Notes: generated by a model from the sequence alone, not told the origin. Numbered from the stretch's first letter, positions 43,901-53,498 are shown. The stretch: 64,000 bases of DNA from Palsa-360 sp963710315 (GCA_963710315.1 CAVPZW010000007.1:537869-601868); one strand, 5' to 3'. Translations and numbers: made by a program.

Positions 43901-46900
43901 TCGTCTACATCAAGTTCACGCCCACGGGCGCTACCAATACCGGCACGGCTACTATCACCTACGGCTCCGGCAGCACAATCGTAATCAATCTATCCGGCAC
44001 GGGCGTGAATCCTGTGGTTAGCGTCAGCCCGCTCTCTCTCACGTTTGGCGCTCAACTCGTCGGCACGCAAAGCGCGGCCCAGCCGGTTACGCTCACCAAT
44101 GGGACCAGCGCGTCGATCAGCATTACCAGCACGCCATTCACGGGCGACTTCCTGGCTGGGAGCAACACCTGCACGGGCACCGTCTTGGCAGGAGCAAATT
44201 GCGTGGTCAACGTCGCCTTCAAACCGACGGCCACGGGCACGCGCACCGGCACGCTTACGATTAGTGAATCCGGTACTTCCTTCCCCGTAACCCTGAGCGG
44301 CACGGGTACCGCGCCCGCAACAATCGCAGTGAATAGCGGAAACTCGCAAAGCGTAGTGGTGAACACGGCTTTCGCGGCGCTGGTGGCAACGGTCAAGGAT
44401 TCCGGCGGCAATACCCTGCCCGGAGTGAGTGTCACGTTCACAGTCACGACCGGATCGAGCGGAGCCGGCGCAACATTTGCCGGAAACCTCTCTAGCGCCA
44501 CCGTCACAACGGATTCCAGCGGCAATGCCACGTCGCCCACGCTCACGGCGAACGATATTCCCGGCACTTTCTCGGTCGGCGCCCTCGCTGGTTCGGTCGG
44601 CCCGGCCACTTTTTCCCTGACGAATACTCAGGGAACACCGGCCTCGATCACGGCAACAGCCGGGACGCCGCAGAGCGTGGCAGTTGGCACGGCCTTTGCC
44701 ACCGCGCTTCAGGCCACCGTGCTAGACAGCCACTCCCTGCCACTTGACGGAATCACCGTGACGTTCACAGCTCCGTCAACCGGAGCCAGCGGCACATTTA
44801 CGGGCGGCACCAACGGAGGGCTTACTGCCACCGCCGTGACCAACTCCAGCGGCGTGGCCACCGCGCCCGCTTTCACGGCCAATGGCACCTCGGGCGGACC
44901 GTATAACGTGGCCGCCACAGCCGGAGCAGTCGGGCCAGCGAACTTCGCGCTGACCAACTTGACCGGACCTCCCTCTTCGGTCACGGCCACCGCTGGAACT
45001 CCGCAGAGCGTGGCAATCGGCACATTGTTCGGCACCAATCTTCAGGTGACCGTGAAGGACAATAAAGGCAACCTGCTGAGCGGAGTAACGGTAACGTTCA
45101 CCGCTCCTACTACCGGAGCCAGCGGAACATTTGCCGGAGGCACCAGCGGCGGAACGGTGGTCACAGCCACAACCAACGGAAGTGGCGTGGCCACTGCGGC
45201 AGCGTTCACCGCCAACTCCGTCGTGGGCTCGTATACCGTCAACGCCACCGTAAGCGGCGTTTCGACGCCCGCGGCTTTTTCACTCAGCAACGTGGCCGGT
45301 CCTCCGGCCAGCATCACGGCCACTGCGGGCACTCCACAGAGCGCCGCGGTGACTGCCGCTTTCACCACCAATCTGCAGGCGACGGTGAAGGACAGCGGCG
45401 GAAATCCGGTGAGTGGCGCGACGGTGACATTCACTGCACCTTCGACTGGCGCAAGCGGAACATTTGCGGGCGGAAGCAGCGGCGGAACCGTTGTTACGGC
45501 GACAACCAATGCCAGTGGCGTGGCCACGGCGGCTGTGTTCACCGCGAATTCAACCATTGGCAGCTATACGGTGAACGCCTCGGTTACCGGCGTGGTAACG
45601 CAGGCGGCGTTCTCGCTGAGCAATGTCGCTGGACCTCCGGCAAGCATTGCGGTTTCCGCGGGCAATTCGCAGAGCGCCACGATTAGCACGGCGTTTGCGA
45701 CAAACCTGGCAGTGACGGTGAAAGATGCCGGCGGAAATCTGGTCAGCGGCGCTACTGTCACCTTCACCGCACCATCCACCGGCGCCAGCGGAGCGTTTGC
45801 CGGCGGAACCAGCGGCGGAACCATCGTGACGGCCACAACCAGCGCCAGTGGTGTGGCTGCCGCTCCTGCCTTCACGGCGAATACGGTCGCGGGGAGCTAT
45901 ACGGTAAATGCAACTGTGACCGGAGTGTCCAGCCCGGCCGCATTTTCACTGACGAACGTCGCTGGAGCACCGGCAACGATCGCGGCTAGCTCGGGCGCTT
46001 CTCAAAGTGTGGTCATCAGCACGGCTTTCGCCACAATGCAAGCCACGGTCAAGGACGCCAGCGGCAATTTGGTGAGCGGCGCTTCGGTGACATTTACGGT
46101 GACAGCCGCGACGAATGGAGCAAGTGGAACTTTCACCGGCGGCTTGAGCGCGGCGACGGTAACAACCAACGCAAGCGGCGTGGCCAGTGCGCCCACATTC
46201 ACTGCCAACACGATTGCGGGTGGCCCGTATACGGTGAAAGCGACGTCGGGCTCGGCGACTTCCGCCAGCTTCTCTCTTACCAATCTGGCAGGACCTGCGG
46301 CCAACGTTGCAGTCTCGGCAGGTAATTCGCAGAGCGCAACGATCAGCACTGCGTTCGCCACCAATTTGGCAGCAGTTGTAAAGGACGCCAGCGGCAACCC
46401 TGTAAACGGCGTGACGGTAACTTTCACCGCTCCTTCGACGGGCGCTAGCGGAACCTTTGCCGGGGGCACAAGCGGCGGGACCGTTGCTACCGGGACGACC
46501 AACGCAAGTGGCGTTGCAACTGCCCCGGTATTCACAGCCAACAAGACGGCTGGGCCTTACACCGTGAATGCAACCGTATCGGGCGTGGCAAATCCGGCGG
46601 CGTTTTCTCTAACCAACAACGTTGGAGCCGCGTCGGCGATTTCCGCCACAAGCGGGGCATCGCAGAGCGTTGCTATCAACACGGCCTTTGCGTCCTTGCA
46701 AGCCACCGTAACGGACAGCGGAGGCAACGGCGTCAGCGGAGTTTCCGTGACATTTGCGGTGACGGCAGCTTCCAACGGTGCAAGCGGCACATTTACGGGT
46801 GGTGTGACCACGGCGACGGTAACCACCGATGCCAATGGCGTGGCCACCGCTCCGACATTCACATCCAACAGCACTGCGGGCGGCCCATACACGGTTGCAG

Positions 46901-49900
46901 CTAAAGCAGGCACGATCGGGCCGGCGAATTTCAGCCTGACAAATCTTTCTGCCCCGCCAGCTTCGATAGCTGCCACCGCTGGCTCAGGACAGTCAGCCCC
47001 CATCTCCACGGCGTTCACAACAAATCTCCAGGCCACGGTCCAGGACAAAAATAATTTGCCCATCTCGGGCGTGACGGTAACCTTCACGGCTCCTTCGAGT
47101 GGTGCAAGCGGAACCTTTACTGGAGGCACGAATGGCGGGCTTACGGCCACCGCGATCACCAACTCCAGCGGTGTCGCAACAGCTCCCGTCTTCACTGCCA
47201 ACAGCATTGCCGGTGGACCCTACAACGTTCAGGCCACAGCTGGCACGGTCTCGGTGAATTTCAGCATGACCAACCAGACCGGACCAGCGGCAGCGGTTAC
47301 GGTCAGCGCAGGCGGAACCCAAAGCGTTGCCGTCAATACCGCCTTCGCCACTTTGCAAGCCATAGTGAAAGACAGCGGAGGAAATCCGGTCAGCGGCGCC
47401 ACGGTGACGTTTACCGCGCCGGCTACGGGAGCAAGCGGAACGTTTGCCGGCGGTACCAGCGGCGGAACCATCGTGACCGCAACCACCGGCTCAAATGGTG
47501 TGGCCAGCGCATCCACATTCACGGCAAATTCGGTCGCGGGATCCTACACGGTGACCGCCGCGGTATCGGGCGTCACGGCAAAAGCTTCCTTCTCACTGAC
47601 CAACTTGCCGGGACCTGCGGCGAAATTGCTCGTTTCAGGTGGAGCCTCACAGAGCGTGGCCGTGAACACGGCCTTTGCGGCGCTTGCGGTAACCGTTACG
47701 GATGCCAGCGGGAACGGCGTCTCGGGCGTATCCGTGACATTCACCGCTCCATCCAGCGGAGCTAGCGGAACATTTGCCGGCGGAGGAACCACGGCAACGG
47801 TAACGACCGTGGCAACCGGCGTGGCAACAGCTCCCACCTTTACATCCAACAACACAGTTGGCGGACCGTACTCGGTAGCCGCCAGCGCGACAGGGCTTAC
47901 CACGGTGGACTTCAGCCTAACGAATCTGGCCGGTACGCCCGCGTCGATTGTCACAACTGCTGGAACGCCACAAAGCGTTGCTATCAGCACGGTTTTCCCC
48001 ACAGCCCTGGTGGCAACCGTGAAAGACAACAAATCGAATCCCTTGAGCGGAGTGGTTGTCACGTTCACTGCGCCTTCCAGCGGCCCCAGCGGCACGTTTG
48101 CCGGCGGCACAAATGGTGGAATCATGGTGACGGCGACAACCGATTCGAATGGCAACGCCACCGCTCCCGCTTTCACGGCCAACAGCACAGCGGGTGGTCC
48201 ATACAATGTGGCGGCTGCGGCGGGAACGCTCGCCCCGGTCAACTTTAGCTTGACCAATTTGGCCGGAGCGCCAGCTTCGATCAGCGCGACCGCAGGCACG
48301 CCACAAAGTGCCGTGATCGACAAGGCGTTCTCCACCGCATTGCAGGCGACCGTTAAAGATAGCGGTGGAAACTTGCTGAGTGGCGTGATCGTGACATTTA
48401 CGGCGCCGTCCACCGGAGCGAGCGGCACATTTGCCGGAGGCACGAGCAACGGGAACGTCGTGACTGCCACGACCAATGCCAGCGGCGTGGCTACGGCAGC
48501 GGCATTTACTGCCAACTCCACCGTAGGCACCTACACGGTGAATGCCTCCGTCGGCGGCCTCTCGGCCGCATTTTCGCTCACGAACCAAGCCGGCCCCCCA
48601 GCCAGCATCGCGGCCACTGCGGGCACTCCGCAGACCGTTACGATCAGCACAATCTTCCCCACGGCCCTTTCGGCCACGGTGAAGGATAGCGGCGGAAATC
48701 CGGTAAGCGGCGCTACAGTTACGTTCACGGCGCCATCGACCGGAGCCAGTGGGACATTTACGGGAGGGACGAACAACGGAACAACCGTGACGGCCACGAC
48801 TGGCGCAAACGGCGTCGCCACAGCAGCCCTGTTCACCGCAAATGGAACCGCGGGAACCTATACGGTGAACGCGACCGTAACCGGCGTCTCAACACCGGCG
48901 GCGTTCACGCTCACCAACCAGGCCGGTCCGCCGGCCAGCATCGCCGCAACGGCTGGCACTCCTCAAAGCGCGCCGGTGACCACCGCTTTCGCAACCGCCC
49001 TGCAAGCGACCGTGAAGGACAGCGGCGGGAATCTGGTAAGTGGAGCTTCCGTGACGTTCACGTCTCCGGCAAGCGGAGCGAGCGGGACGTTCACAGGTGG
49101 AACGAACGGAGGAACTACGATCACCGTGACGACCAACGCAAGTGGCGTGGCCACGGCTCCGGTCTTCACGGCCAATGCAGCGGGCGGCTCTTACAATGTG
49201 ACTGCCGCCGTCACAGGAGTTTCTGCTACGGCAGCGTTCGCGCTGACAAATACTGTTGCGCCAGACGTGAGCATCACGCTAACGCACAGCGGAGACTTCA
49301 CCGTGAACTCCAGCGGCGTCTACACCATCAAAGCCACCAATAACGGCACGGGGCCCACCACTGGCAACATAGTCGTGACGGACGCTTTACCCGCGGGTCT
49401 CAGCTTCGTTTCCAATACGGGTACGGGCTGGGCGTGCGCGGCGGGTGCGCAAAATGCGCAGATCGTAACGTGCACGTACACGGGAGCGGCGCTTGCAGCC
49501 TCGGGCGGGAACAGCACGTTCACGCTCATAGCGTCCGTCGCGCCCGGAGCATTCCCGAGCGTGACCAACGCGGCGACCGTGGCCGATCCCAACGATAGCA
49601 AGAGCTCGGACAAGTCAGCCACCGACGCCGCCACCAACATCGACAACGTTGTGCCCACACAAACTTCCTTCTCGCCGAACTTCGGCTTGATTGCAGGGGC
49701 CACTACGGCGCAACAAATCACTATTACGGGTACAGGGTTCAACAGCTCCACAACCGTGACGCTTGGCACGGCCGCGCCGTTGAACACGCCGCTGACCGGA
49801 ACAGCCAACGCAGCCGGCACATCACTGGTGATCAGCATTCCGCCGGCAGAATTAGTCCTGGCCAATGCCGGCAATCTGACCATCACGGTGACGAACCCCA

Positions 49901-50541
49901 AGAATCCCACTACAGGAAACGGCGGTGGACCTGCCACATCCACACAGACGTTGCCGCTGGTAGGCATGTCCAGCATCGCGCCGCAATCGGGCACGCCCAC
50001 TCCTGTGCCTGTCGTGGCCGGCACGCCCTATGCCCTGCAAATGAATCTGAATCTCACTCCGTCGGGTGCAACTCTTCCCGCGGATGTGACCATCACGTGC
50101 TCTTTCCCAGCGTCATTGACAGGCGCGACCTGCTCTCCAAGTCCGTCAACAATTGCGCACGGCACAATCTCGGCGAGTACGGTCATCACCATCAATGCGG
50201 TTCCGGGTGGCGCGGCGGCCGCGGCGGCGCCATCGCTGCCAGGGATCGGCGGGCATGTGCCATGGTCCACATCTTCGCTGTGGCTCATTGCAGCGGTTCT
50301 GTTGTCCATGCTTGGAATGCTGGGCGCGTTTAAGCAGCGTGTGGCGCAGTTCCGCCGCGCGCCGATGTACCTGACGCTCGCTCTGCTCATGCTGGCCGCG
50401 GGAGCGCTGGTCGGATGCACCAAGGCAGCCCCCTCCGGCCCAACGCCCACGCCGACAGGGCCTTCGACCATCACCGTTACGGCCACGACCGCGGACGGCG
50501 CGACGGTATCCGCGACAGTCAACATCACCATCTCGAACTAG
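37909..50541 (+). CDS. Giant secreted multidomain repeat protein (4,210 aa)
   Basis: One uninterrupted frame. The start at 37909 has GGAGG 8 bases upstream and a signal peptide (MKRVLLLSALAFYFAASVNA). In order: a beta domain (about 45-280, LSFEENSGQTDSRVKYTSRG); an SBBP-type propeller (about 280-760, repeats like YSTYLGGTGTDIGYAIGLD); twelve choice-of-anchor-D domains (about 765-2135); fifteen Ig-like repeats of about 110 residues (about 2135-3783); a DUF11-like domain (about 3785-3911); an IPT/TIG domain (about 3915-4020); and a tail with two hydrophobic helices (SSLWLIAAVLLSMLGMLGAF and MYLTLALLMLAAGALVGC). It is probably a surface-anchored adhesin or matrix protein. No catalytic domain was seen and no secretion partner is adjacent. 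Confidence 0.93.
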   Translation: MKRVLLLSALAFYFAASVNAQSHTPATNAQATPPAAKAAASPAALNAARASFARLPLSFEENSGQTDSRVKYTSRGAGYNLFLTSDEAVFALRGGSTSANCAGPAEKIHANCADSAKKAGESFVLRLKMLGANSSARVAGTDALPGKINYYIGNNPAKWRTGVRQYGRVSYSGLYPGIDLTYYGNQQQLESDFIVAPGANPRSIEFEIKGARETRLDAQGNLVMVTSAGNVQLLRPVVYQMINGVRREVSGRYALRSGNRVGFSVGPYDRHEQLIIDPTLVYATYLGGSSLSGGDNAQAIAIDAAGNAYVAGQGTSSDFPGSDLSGPPVSQLSDFAFVTVFSSTGSPASSSAPGQLVYSTILSGSSGLTVGNGIGVDGSGNAYIAGSTSATDFPMVNPFQATYGDPIQSGFLAGLTNASSSTPGALIYSTYFGGRNTNDTSELQGLYADSTGNAYVVGDTTSPNFPTFNSYQSTLNGTQNVVVAKFNNQGQAQYSTYLGGNSYDYGTAITADGSGNAYVTGYTSSSSFPVQTSPAPFQNALAGSENVFISKLAFSGSTLTLPNSTYVGGNSTDQAMGIAVDSATPPNVYVTGETTSTTFPTTASALSITNGGGTDAFVTKVKGDFTALTYSTYLGGTGTDIGYAIGLDGSNNAYVTGSTTSSNFPTKLPLQSTIGAVSATNAFLAELNTTGTALNYSTYLGGTGTDAAYGIAVDSTGNAYIAGKTTSANFPVMSGGGTGTTPFQGQLGDSAGNAFAAKISPTAATAALNFFPPSYNFHNAGIGASSVETVTLSNNTSASATVNSLVFGGANSGDFTLKSATAPCLTSGSFTLAAGASCTITIQFAPTDQDGRVATLTATYNGSSTSVMNLSGNGGAPEASLSTTSINFGTVLLNVQGTSGITVTNTGGGPLQLGSAQITPSGASPFTVSTSSSSCFTTPIAPGSSCTIGLLFVPTTGTTTGTTFNATLLINSNAAGSPASVSLTGIGKQAVIVSPTSLELGIQIVNSTSTENQNEAFLQNGSGETINVTVTPGTGADQGDFHLSSINGVNACSTVGALAPGGTCYLVVYFQPQAASATDGRTGSYTIGWTGTSIATVVPGLQIVNVMGTGITGISLYTNSITGPNEYVGFTESSAGLEYLANGTPNPITVTTALSGNNPGDFTAALDSTCAPGGVVPANTYCRVDLSFTPSALGLRTATVTFNYAGVSNGQLTLSLSGTGIPGPVFITSNSSGFAQQITSFDFGSEIISTTTPEKVFQLRNAATSPLTVQPIAAPGNTDFKFTRDSTCPVAPASSAITVPGGGSCFIGMTFTPTSTGTKETTSIVITDAYTSTNGTDAASPHTLTLNGTGELAAITVSVTSGAANLLDFGNVQLNPSPVPQAAIYLANAGNTSTTISWSGGSPALNTAGTAFGLVTSGANVTTCTQGKVVLPQGGNCLIGITFAPATAGLQTNSVTFSDSLGGSHTVNIQGTAVGQGKLSLSTTTTTTFQQFTFTQLEGTTSSAQTVTVANLGSGPMTITSLPAFGTNISNFTILPSSTCAVGTVIPSGSSGNTCVFNVTFTAPATPGSSTEDLEVFASLGNNATGSALVQLSGTSVSGGFLLSPAGPIAFGPVAVGSTVTSAFYSLTNENATSVTFGTMTVPAGPAGYTISSDSCSGQVVTASSECFFEISFAPTSAASFNGNLSLPFTGATGSPYTVAITGSGSAAVVANPNPLNFQAFAGSTSFQSVTIGNGSASAATITSVSSFTGAGAADYSFNFNGCFSGGVGVVLPAAGGTCTIDINFLSPTAGTFTGQFTVSYSIGGIAQTPITVTLNATIPASLVTATPNPLVFSSQTVNTQSQIMSVTLTNNASATQTLNVSTLQISGNDFAIFSPGSGNCFNVAAGATCTIPIAFTPSAAGARTGTLTITDNSTTSPHVITLNGTGIAGSVTATPNPLPFPSTNVGSSVTLGANLSNTTGSPITISNIVFTGPYALDKGSNGCSIGQTVSAVTGACVVYIKFTPTGATNTGTATITYGSGSTIVINLSGTGVNPVVSVSPLSLTFGAQLVGTQSAAQPVTLTNGTSASISITSTPFTGDFLAGSNTCTGTVLAGANCVVNVAFKPTATGTRTGTLTISESGTSFPVTLSGTGTAPATIAVNSGNSQSVVVNTAFAALVATVKDSGGNTLPGVSVTFTVTTGSSGAGATFAGNLSSATVTTDSSGNATSPTLTANDIPGTFSVGALAGSVGPATFSLTNTQGTPASITATAGTPQSVAVGTAFATALQATVLDSHSLPLDGITVTFTAPSTGASGTFTGGTNGGLTATAVTNSSGVATAPAFTANGTSGGPYNVAATAGAVGPANFALTNLTGPPSSVTATAGTPQSVAIGTLFGTNLQVTVKDNKGNLLSGVTVTFTAPTTGASGTFAGGTSGGTVVTATTNGSGVATAAAFTANSVVGSYTVNATVSGVSTPAAFSLSNVAGPPASITATAGTPQSAAVTAAFTTNLQATVKDSGGNPVSGATVTFTAPSTGASGTFAGGSSGGTVVTATTNASGVATAAVFTANSTIGSYTVNASVTGVVTQAAFSLSNVAGPPASIAVSAGNSQSATISTAFATNLAVTVKDAGGNLVSGATVTFTAPSTGASGAFAGGTSGGTIVTATTSASGVAAAPAFTANTVAGSYTVNATVTGVSSPAAFSLTNVAGAPATIAASSGASQSVVISTAFATMQATVKDASGNLVSGASVTFTVTAATNGASGTFTGGLSAATVTTNASGVASAPTFTANTIAGGPYTVKATSGSATSASFSLTNLAGPAANVAVSAGNSQSATISTAFATNLAAVVKDASGNPVNGVTVTFTAPSTGASGTFAGGTSGGTVATGTTNASGVATAPVFTANKTAGPYTVNATVSGVANPAAFSLTNNVGAASAISATSGASQSVAINTAFASLQATVTDSGGNGVSGVSVTFAVTAASNGASGTFTGGVTTATVTTDANGVATAPTFTSNSTAGGPYTVAAKAGTIGPANFSLTNLSAPPASIAATAGSGQSAPISTAFTTNLQATVQDKNNLPISGVTVTFTAPSSGASGTFTGGTNGGLTATAITNSSGVATAPVFTANSIAGGPYNVQATAGTVSVNFSMTNQTGPAAAVTVSAGGTQSVAVNTAFATLQAIVKDSGGNPVSGATVTFTAPATGASGTFAGGTSGGTIVTATTGSNGVASASTFTANSVAGSYTVTAAVSGVTAKASFSLTNLPGPAAKLLVSGGASQSVAVNTAFAALAVTVTDASGNGVSGVSVTFTAPSSGASGTFAGGGTTATVTTVATGVATAPTFTSNNTVGGPYSVAASATGLTTVDFSLTNLAGTPASIVTTAGTPQSVAISTVFPTALVATVKDNKSNPLSGVVVTFTAPSSGPSGTFAGGTNGGIMVTATTDSNGNATAPAFTANSTAGGPYNVAAAAGTLAPVNFSLTNLAGAPASISATAGTPQSAVIDKAFSTALQATVKDSGGNLLSGVIVTFTAPSTGASGTFAGGTSNGNVVTATTNASGVATAAAFTANSTVGTYTVNASVGGLSAAFSLTNQAGPPASIAATAGTPQTVTISTIFPTALSATVKDSGGNPVSGATVTFTAPSTGASGTFTGGTNNGTTVTATTGANGVATAALFTANGTAGTYTVNATVTGVSTPAAFTLTNQAGPPASIAATAGTPQSAPVTTAFATALQATVKDSGGNLVSGASVTFTSPASGASGTFTGGTNGGTTITVTTNASGVATAPVFTANAAGGSYNVTAAVTGVSATAAFALTNTVAPDVSITLTHSGDFTVNSSGVYTIKATNNGTGPTTGNIVVTDALPAGLSFVSNTGTGWACAAGAQNAQIVTCTYTGAALAASGGNSTFTLIASVAPGAFPSVTNAATVADPNDSKSSDKSATDAATNIDNVVPTQTSFSPNFGLIAGATTAQQITITGTGFNSSTTVTLGTAAPLNTPLTGTANAAGTSLVISIPPAELVLANAGNLTITVTNPKNPTTGNGGGPATSTQTLPLVGMSSIAPQSGTPTPVPVVAGTPYALQMNLNLTPSGATLPADVTITCSFPASLTGATCSPSPSTIAHGTISASTVITINAVPGGAAAAAAPSLPGIGGHVPWSTSSLWLIAAVLLSMLGMLGAFKQRVAQFRRAPMYLTLALLMLAAGALVGCTKAAPSGPTPTPTGPSTITVTATTADGATVSATVNITISN
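40200..44310 (+). repeat. Twelve choice-of-anchor-D type coding repeats
   Basis: Twelve diverged units of about 114 codons inside the giant gene. Each has an N-terminal strand like NPLNFQAFAGS, a TVTLSN-type strand, a Cys-bounded GxSCTI motif and an ending like VITLNGTG. They resemble ASH/choice-of-anchor-D domains. Confidence 0.8.
44311..49257 (+). repeat. Fifteen Ig-like (Big_1/invasin-type) coding repeats
   Basis: Fifteen units of about 330 bases with strongly conserved cores: SITATAGTPQS, VKDSGGNPVSGATVTFTAPS, TGASGTFAGGTSGG, NASGVATAPVFTAN and FSLTNLAG. High nucleotide similarity makes this stretch prone to recombination or assembly collapse. Confidence 0.9.
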
Positions 50542-50637
50542 CCTTGGCTGGAATGGCTTGCCGGTGGGCGCAACGCACACCGGCAGACCACCCGCCTTTG
50601 GATTAAACTATTCGGCGAGATGTACCGGAGGGACGCT

Positions 50638-52344
50638 TTGTTTACATTCGAAAGACACCGCGCGGTTCGCTTCGTCCGCGATTTCGCAAAGGCGCACCGC
50701 AAACTCGGCGCGCCGGCGATTTCTCACATGCTGGTTCTGCTGTGTATTTTTGTTTTTGGCGCGAACACGGCCGCCGCTGCCGACTGCGCCAGCCTCACCA
50801 GCCTGCAGTTGAAGGACACCGCGATCGCGTCCGCGGCGGTCGTTCCCGCGGCGGGCATGCTTCCGGAATATTGCAAGGTCTTGGGAAGCATTCACAACCT
50901 GCCGCAATCCACAATTCTCTTTGAAGTCTCCATGCCTACGTCGAAATGGAATGGAAAGTATTTTGTTGCGGGTGGCGGCGGGTACAACGGCGTGATCCCC
51001 AGGCTCACGCAAGCGCTCGCCGAGGGCTACGCCGCGGCGGGCTCGGATACCGGACACGAGGCCAAGGACACCAACTGGGCCTTAAACAATCTGGACGCGC
51101 AGAATAATTACGCCTACCTGGCCACGCACGTGGTCACCCTGATCGGAAAACAAATTCTGCGCGCCTTTTACAATCAACACGAGCGGCGCTCCTATTTTGT
51201 CGGCTGTTCCAACGGCAGCAAGATGGCCCTCGCGGAAATTCAGCGCTATCCCGACGATTTCGACGCGGCAATCGCGGGCGACCCGGTGATCGACCGGACC
51301 AAGCTGATGATGCAATACGCATGGAACTCGCAGGCACTGGCGGCCGCTCCCATCCCGCCCGCCAAGATTCCCGCCATCGAAAAGGCCACCATGAGCGCGT
51401 GCCATGAAAGCGGCGGCGCCATTAACGGCCTGCTCATGACTCCCGGCCGCTGCAAGTTTGAAGCGAAATTGATGATCTGCCCTTCGGGCGACGGTCCCAA
51501 TTGCCTGACGGCGGGACAGGCGCGGGCGCTGCAAAAGATCCTCGATGGGCCGGTGAATTCCGCCGGCGTGGAACTTCATCCCGGATTCGTTCCCGGGCAC
51601 GAAGATGACTATCAGGTTTTTCTGACGGGCACGGGAACCGATGCCGCCAGGCCGGCATCTACCTGGGCGCTTTCCGACATCTTCATGCGTCAGTTCGTGT
51701 TCGGCCCTGACTTCGATTTGGTGAAGCAATTTCATTTCGATTCTTCGCTCGCCGCACTCGTGCCCTTGGCCGGCGCGCAGGACAACGCCAATCCGGACCT
51801 CTCCGCATTCAAAGCGCATGGCGGAAAACTGATCCTGTACCACGGCTGGGCGGACCACTCCATCACGCCCCTTCGCACCATCGAATATTACGAAAACGTG
51901 ATCGAAACCATGGGCAAGGAGCGCGCCGAAGAGCAGGGCGAGCCGAACGCCTACGCGGTGATGGACTTCATGCGATTGTTCATGGTGCCGGGCATGCATC
52001 ATTGCGCCAATGGTCCCGGGCCCAACGTGTTCGGCGGAGCGAATCAGGGTCTTCCGCCGCGGCTCGACCCGCAGCACGATATCGTGATGGCCCTCGATCA
52101 TTGGGTGGAAGACGGCGTCGCGCCGGAAAAAATTATCGCCTCGCACCTGACCAATGGCGCGGTGGACCGCACGCTGGCACTGTGCCCCTATCCTCAAGCG
52201 CCCATCTATAACGGCGCGGGAGACGCTAACCTCGCCGAGAGCTATCATTGCGAAGATCGCCCCTTCCACTGGGCCATCGCGGCGAAACAAAATTCAAAGA
52301 GTGTGCACCCAACATCGCCGCCCACAAAACGTCCCGCTCAATAA
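50638..52344 (+). CDS. Tannase/feruloyl esterase family protein
   Basis: About 568 residues, exported (hydrophobic segment MLVLLCIFVFGANTAAAA after a long basic lead). TTG at 50638 is preferred because GGAGGG lies 5 bases upstream; ATG at 50620 has no ribosome site. The nucleophile elbow is GCSNGSKMAL (family form GCSTGG), the acid is in LILYHGWADHSITP and the histidine in VPGMHHCANGPG. The family hydrolyses ester bonds of gallate, ferulate or similar plant phenolics. The Gly-to-Ser change in the elbow is mild. It lies directly after the giant surface protein, and plant-polymer breakdown would suit a soil organism. Confidence 0.9.
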   Translation: MFTFERHRAVRFVRDFAKAHRKLGAPAISHMLVLLCIFVFGANTAAAADCASLTSLQLKDTAIASAAVVPAAGMLPEYCKVLGSIHNLPQSTILFEVSMPTSKWNGKYFVAGGGGYNGVIPRLTQALAEGYAAAGSDTGHEAKDTNWALNNLDAQNNYAYLATHVVTLIGKQILRAFYNQHERRSYFVGCSNGSKMALAEIQRYPDDFDAAIAGDPVIDRTKLMMQYAWNSQALAAAPIPPAKIPAIEKATMSACHESGGAINGLLMTPGRCKFEAKLMICPSGDGPNCLTAGQARALQKILDGPVNSAGVELHPGFVPGHEDDYQVFLTGTGTDAARPASTWALSDIFMRQFVFGPDFDLVKQFHFDSSLAALVPLAGAQDNANPDLSAFKAHGGKLILYHGWADHSITPLRTIEYYENVIETMGKERAEEQGEPNAYAVMDFMRLFMVPGMHHCANGPGPNVFGGANQGLPPRLDPQHDIVMALDHWVEDGVAPEKIIASHLTNGAVDRTLALCPYPQAPIYNGAGDANLAESYHCEDRPFHWAIAAKQNSKSVHPTSPPTKRPAQ

Positions 52345-53393
52345 TTACTGGCGGCCTCCAGCCGGGCATTCAACTTTTGTTCATTTTTCTCTACAGATTT
52401 TGCCGGGTGCGCCAGCCTTTGGGTTGAACTTTCGGGTGCCGGACCCTTTGCTTTTTAAATGTCCGTGTTTAGAGTAAGCTTCGAGCAACATTCTTCCGCT
52501 CGCTCGAATGGAAATCTTTTCCGTTTGAATTCTCGATTGGCAATCCCAGCCGCACTTTTACGGACGCGTCTGCGCATGACACGCTGAAGCGGCGCGCGGC
52601 GCACGCGGATGACGCAGCCCAACAGCGTCATTGAATCAGCCCGGTGCGGACGCTTCGGCGAAATGACAAAGCATTTGCTGTACGATCAGGAGGATGAAAC
52701 AACAGCGTTCTGTTTAAGGTGTATTCCATATCAGCAGACTCGTCACAACATACGCATCTTCAGGAATCGGAAGGGCGCGTAGGCTTTCTTGTGCCAGATC
52801 TACGCGATGCAACAAGCCACGTCCGGCAGAGCATCGCGCATCGATGGGACCCCGAGGAGGACTTGTGTGGCCTCGCAACAGGATCATCCCTCCCTGACCA
52901 GAAGTTCTTATTTCGCATTCTAGCGCGCACGAACATTTATCGGCTTCTTTTCATAATCGTCAAACCGGGAATCCTGAAACGATTTGCGTGGCCTGACGTT
53001 GCTCCAATTTCGTAGGTGTGTGCGAGATCGAGACCCACTCTTAGAGATGGCAAGCGCGTCACGTGATGTTGTGACGAACAGCACCCAATCTAGTGACGGT
53101 GGTCATGGAACCTTTGGTTGGGTGAGTATATCAATCGTGACATGCGTTTGGGGCTGGTTCTGGTGTCGCCGACGCGAGCCACGCAAGATTGCGAGCGAAC
53201 GCGCTAGCGCCCGCGATGAGGCGAGAGTTTCTCGGTCCGATGAGAAGTAAGGGTTATAAGCAAATTGATTTTGAAATACGCGAATCTCAGGATGACGGCT
53301 TTCTAGGGCGGGAGCGACGTTTTGGGAATTTCCATTCGTGCTGTCTTTCAGGGTCGAACATACATATTTTCCATTTTCAAAGGAGCGGGGGCG

Positions 53394-53498
53394 ATGAAGA
53401 ACAATGCAATTTCGGATGCGGTTGCGCAACGCCCGATACAGCGGCCTCCAACCCTGTTCTCGGATCTGGAGCCAATCGCGCCATTCAACTGGGCCTGA
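53394..53498 (+). CDS. Possible 34-residue small protein
   Basis: ATG at 53394 is preceded by AGGAGCGGGGGCG. The peptide begins MKNNAISDAVAQRPIQ and ends PIAPFNWA, with no membrane segment or cysteine. A strong hairpin follows 53 bases after the stop, so a short transcription unit is conceivable. I recognise no family, and chance cannot be excluded. Confidence 0.3.
   Translation: MKNNAISDAVAQRPIQRPPTLFSDLEPIAPFNWA

Noticed and set aside
44311..49257. Regular repeats considered as a CRISPR array or satellite DNA
   Set aside because: Units of about 330 bases are in frame and encode Ig-like domains inside one gene.
52719..53015. 98-codon plus-strand frame in the gene-poor region
   Set aside because: No ribosome site, odd composition and no family resemblance.
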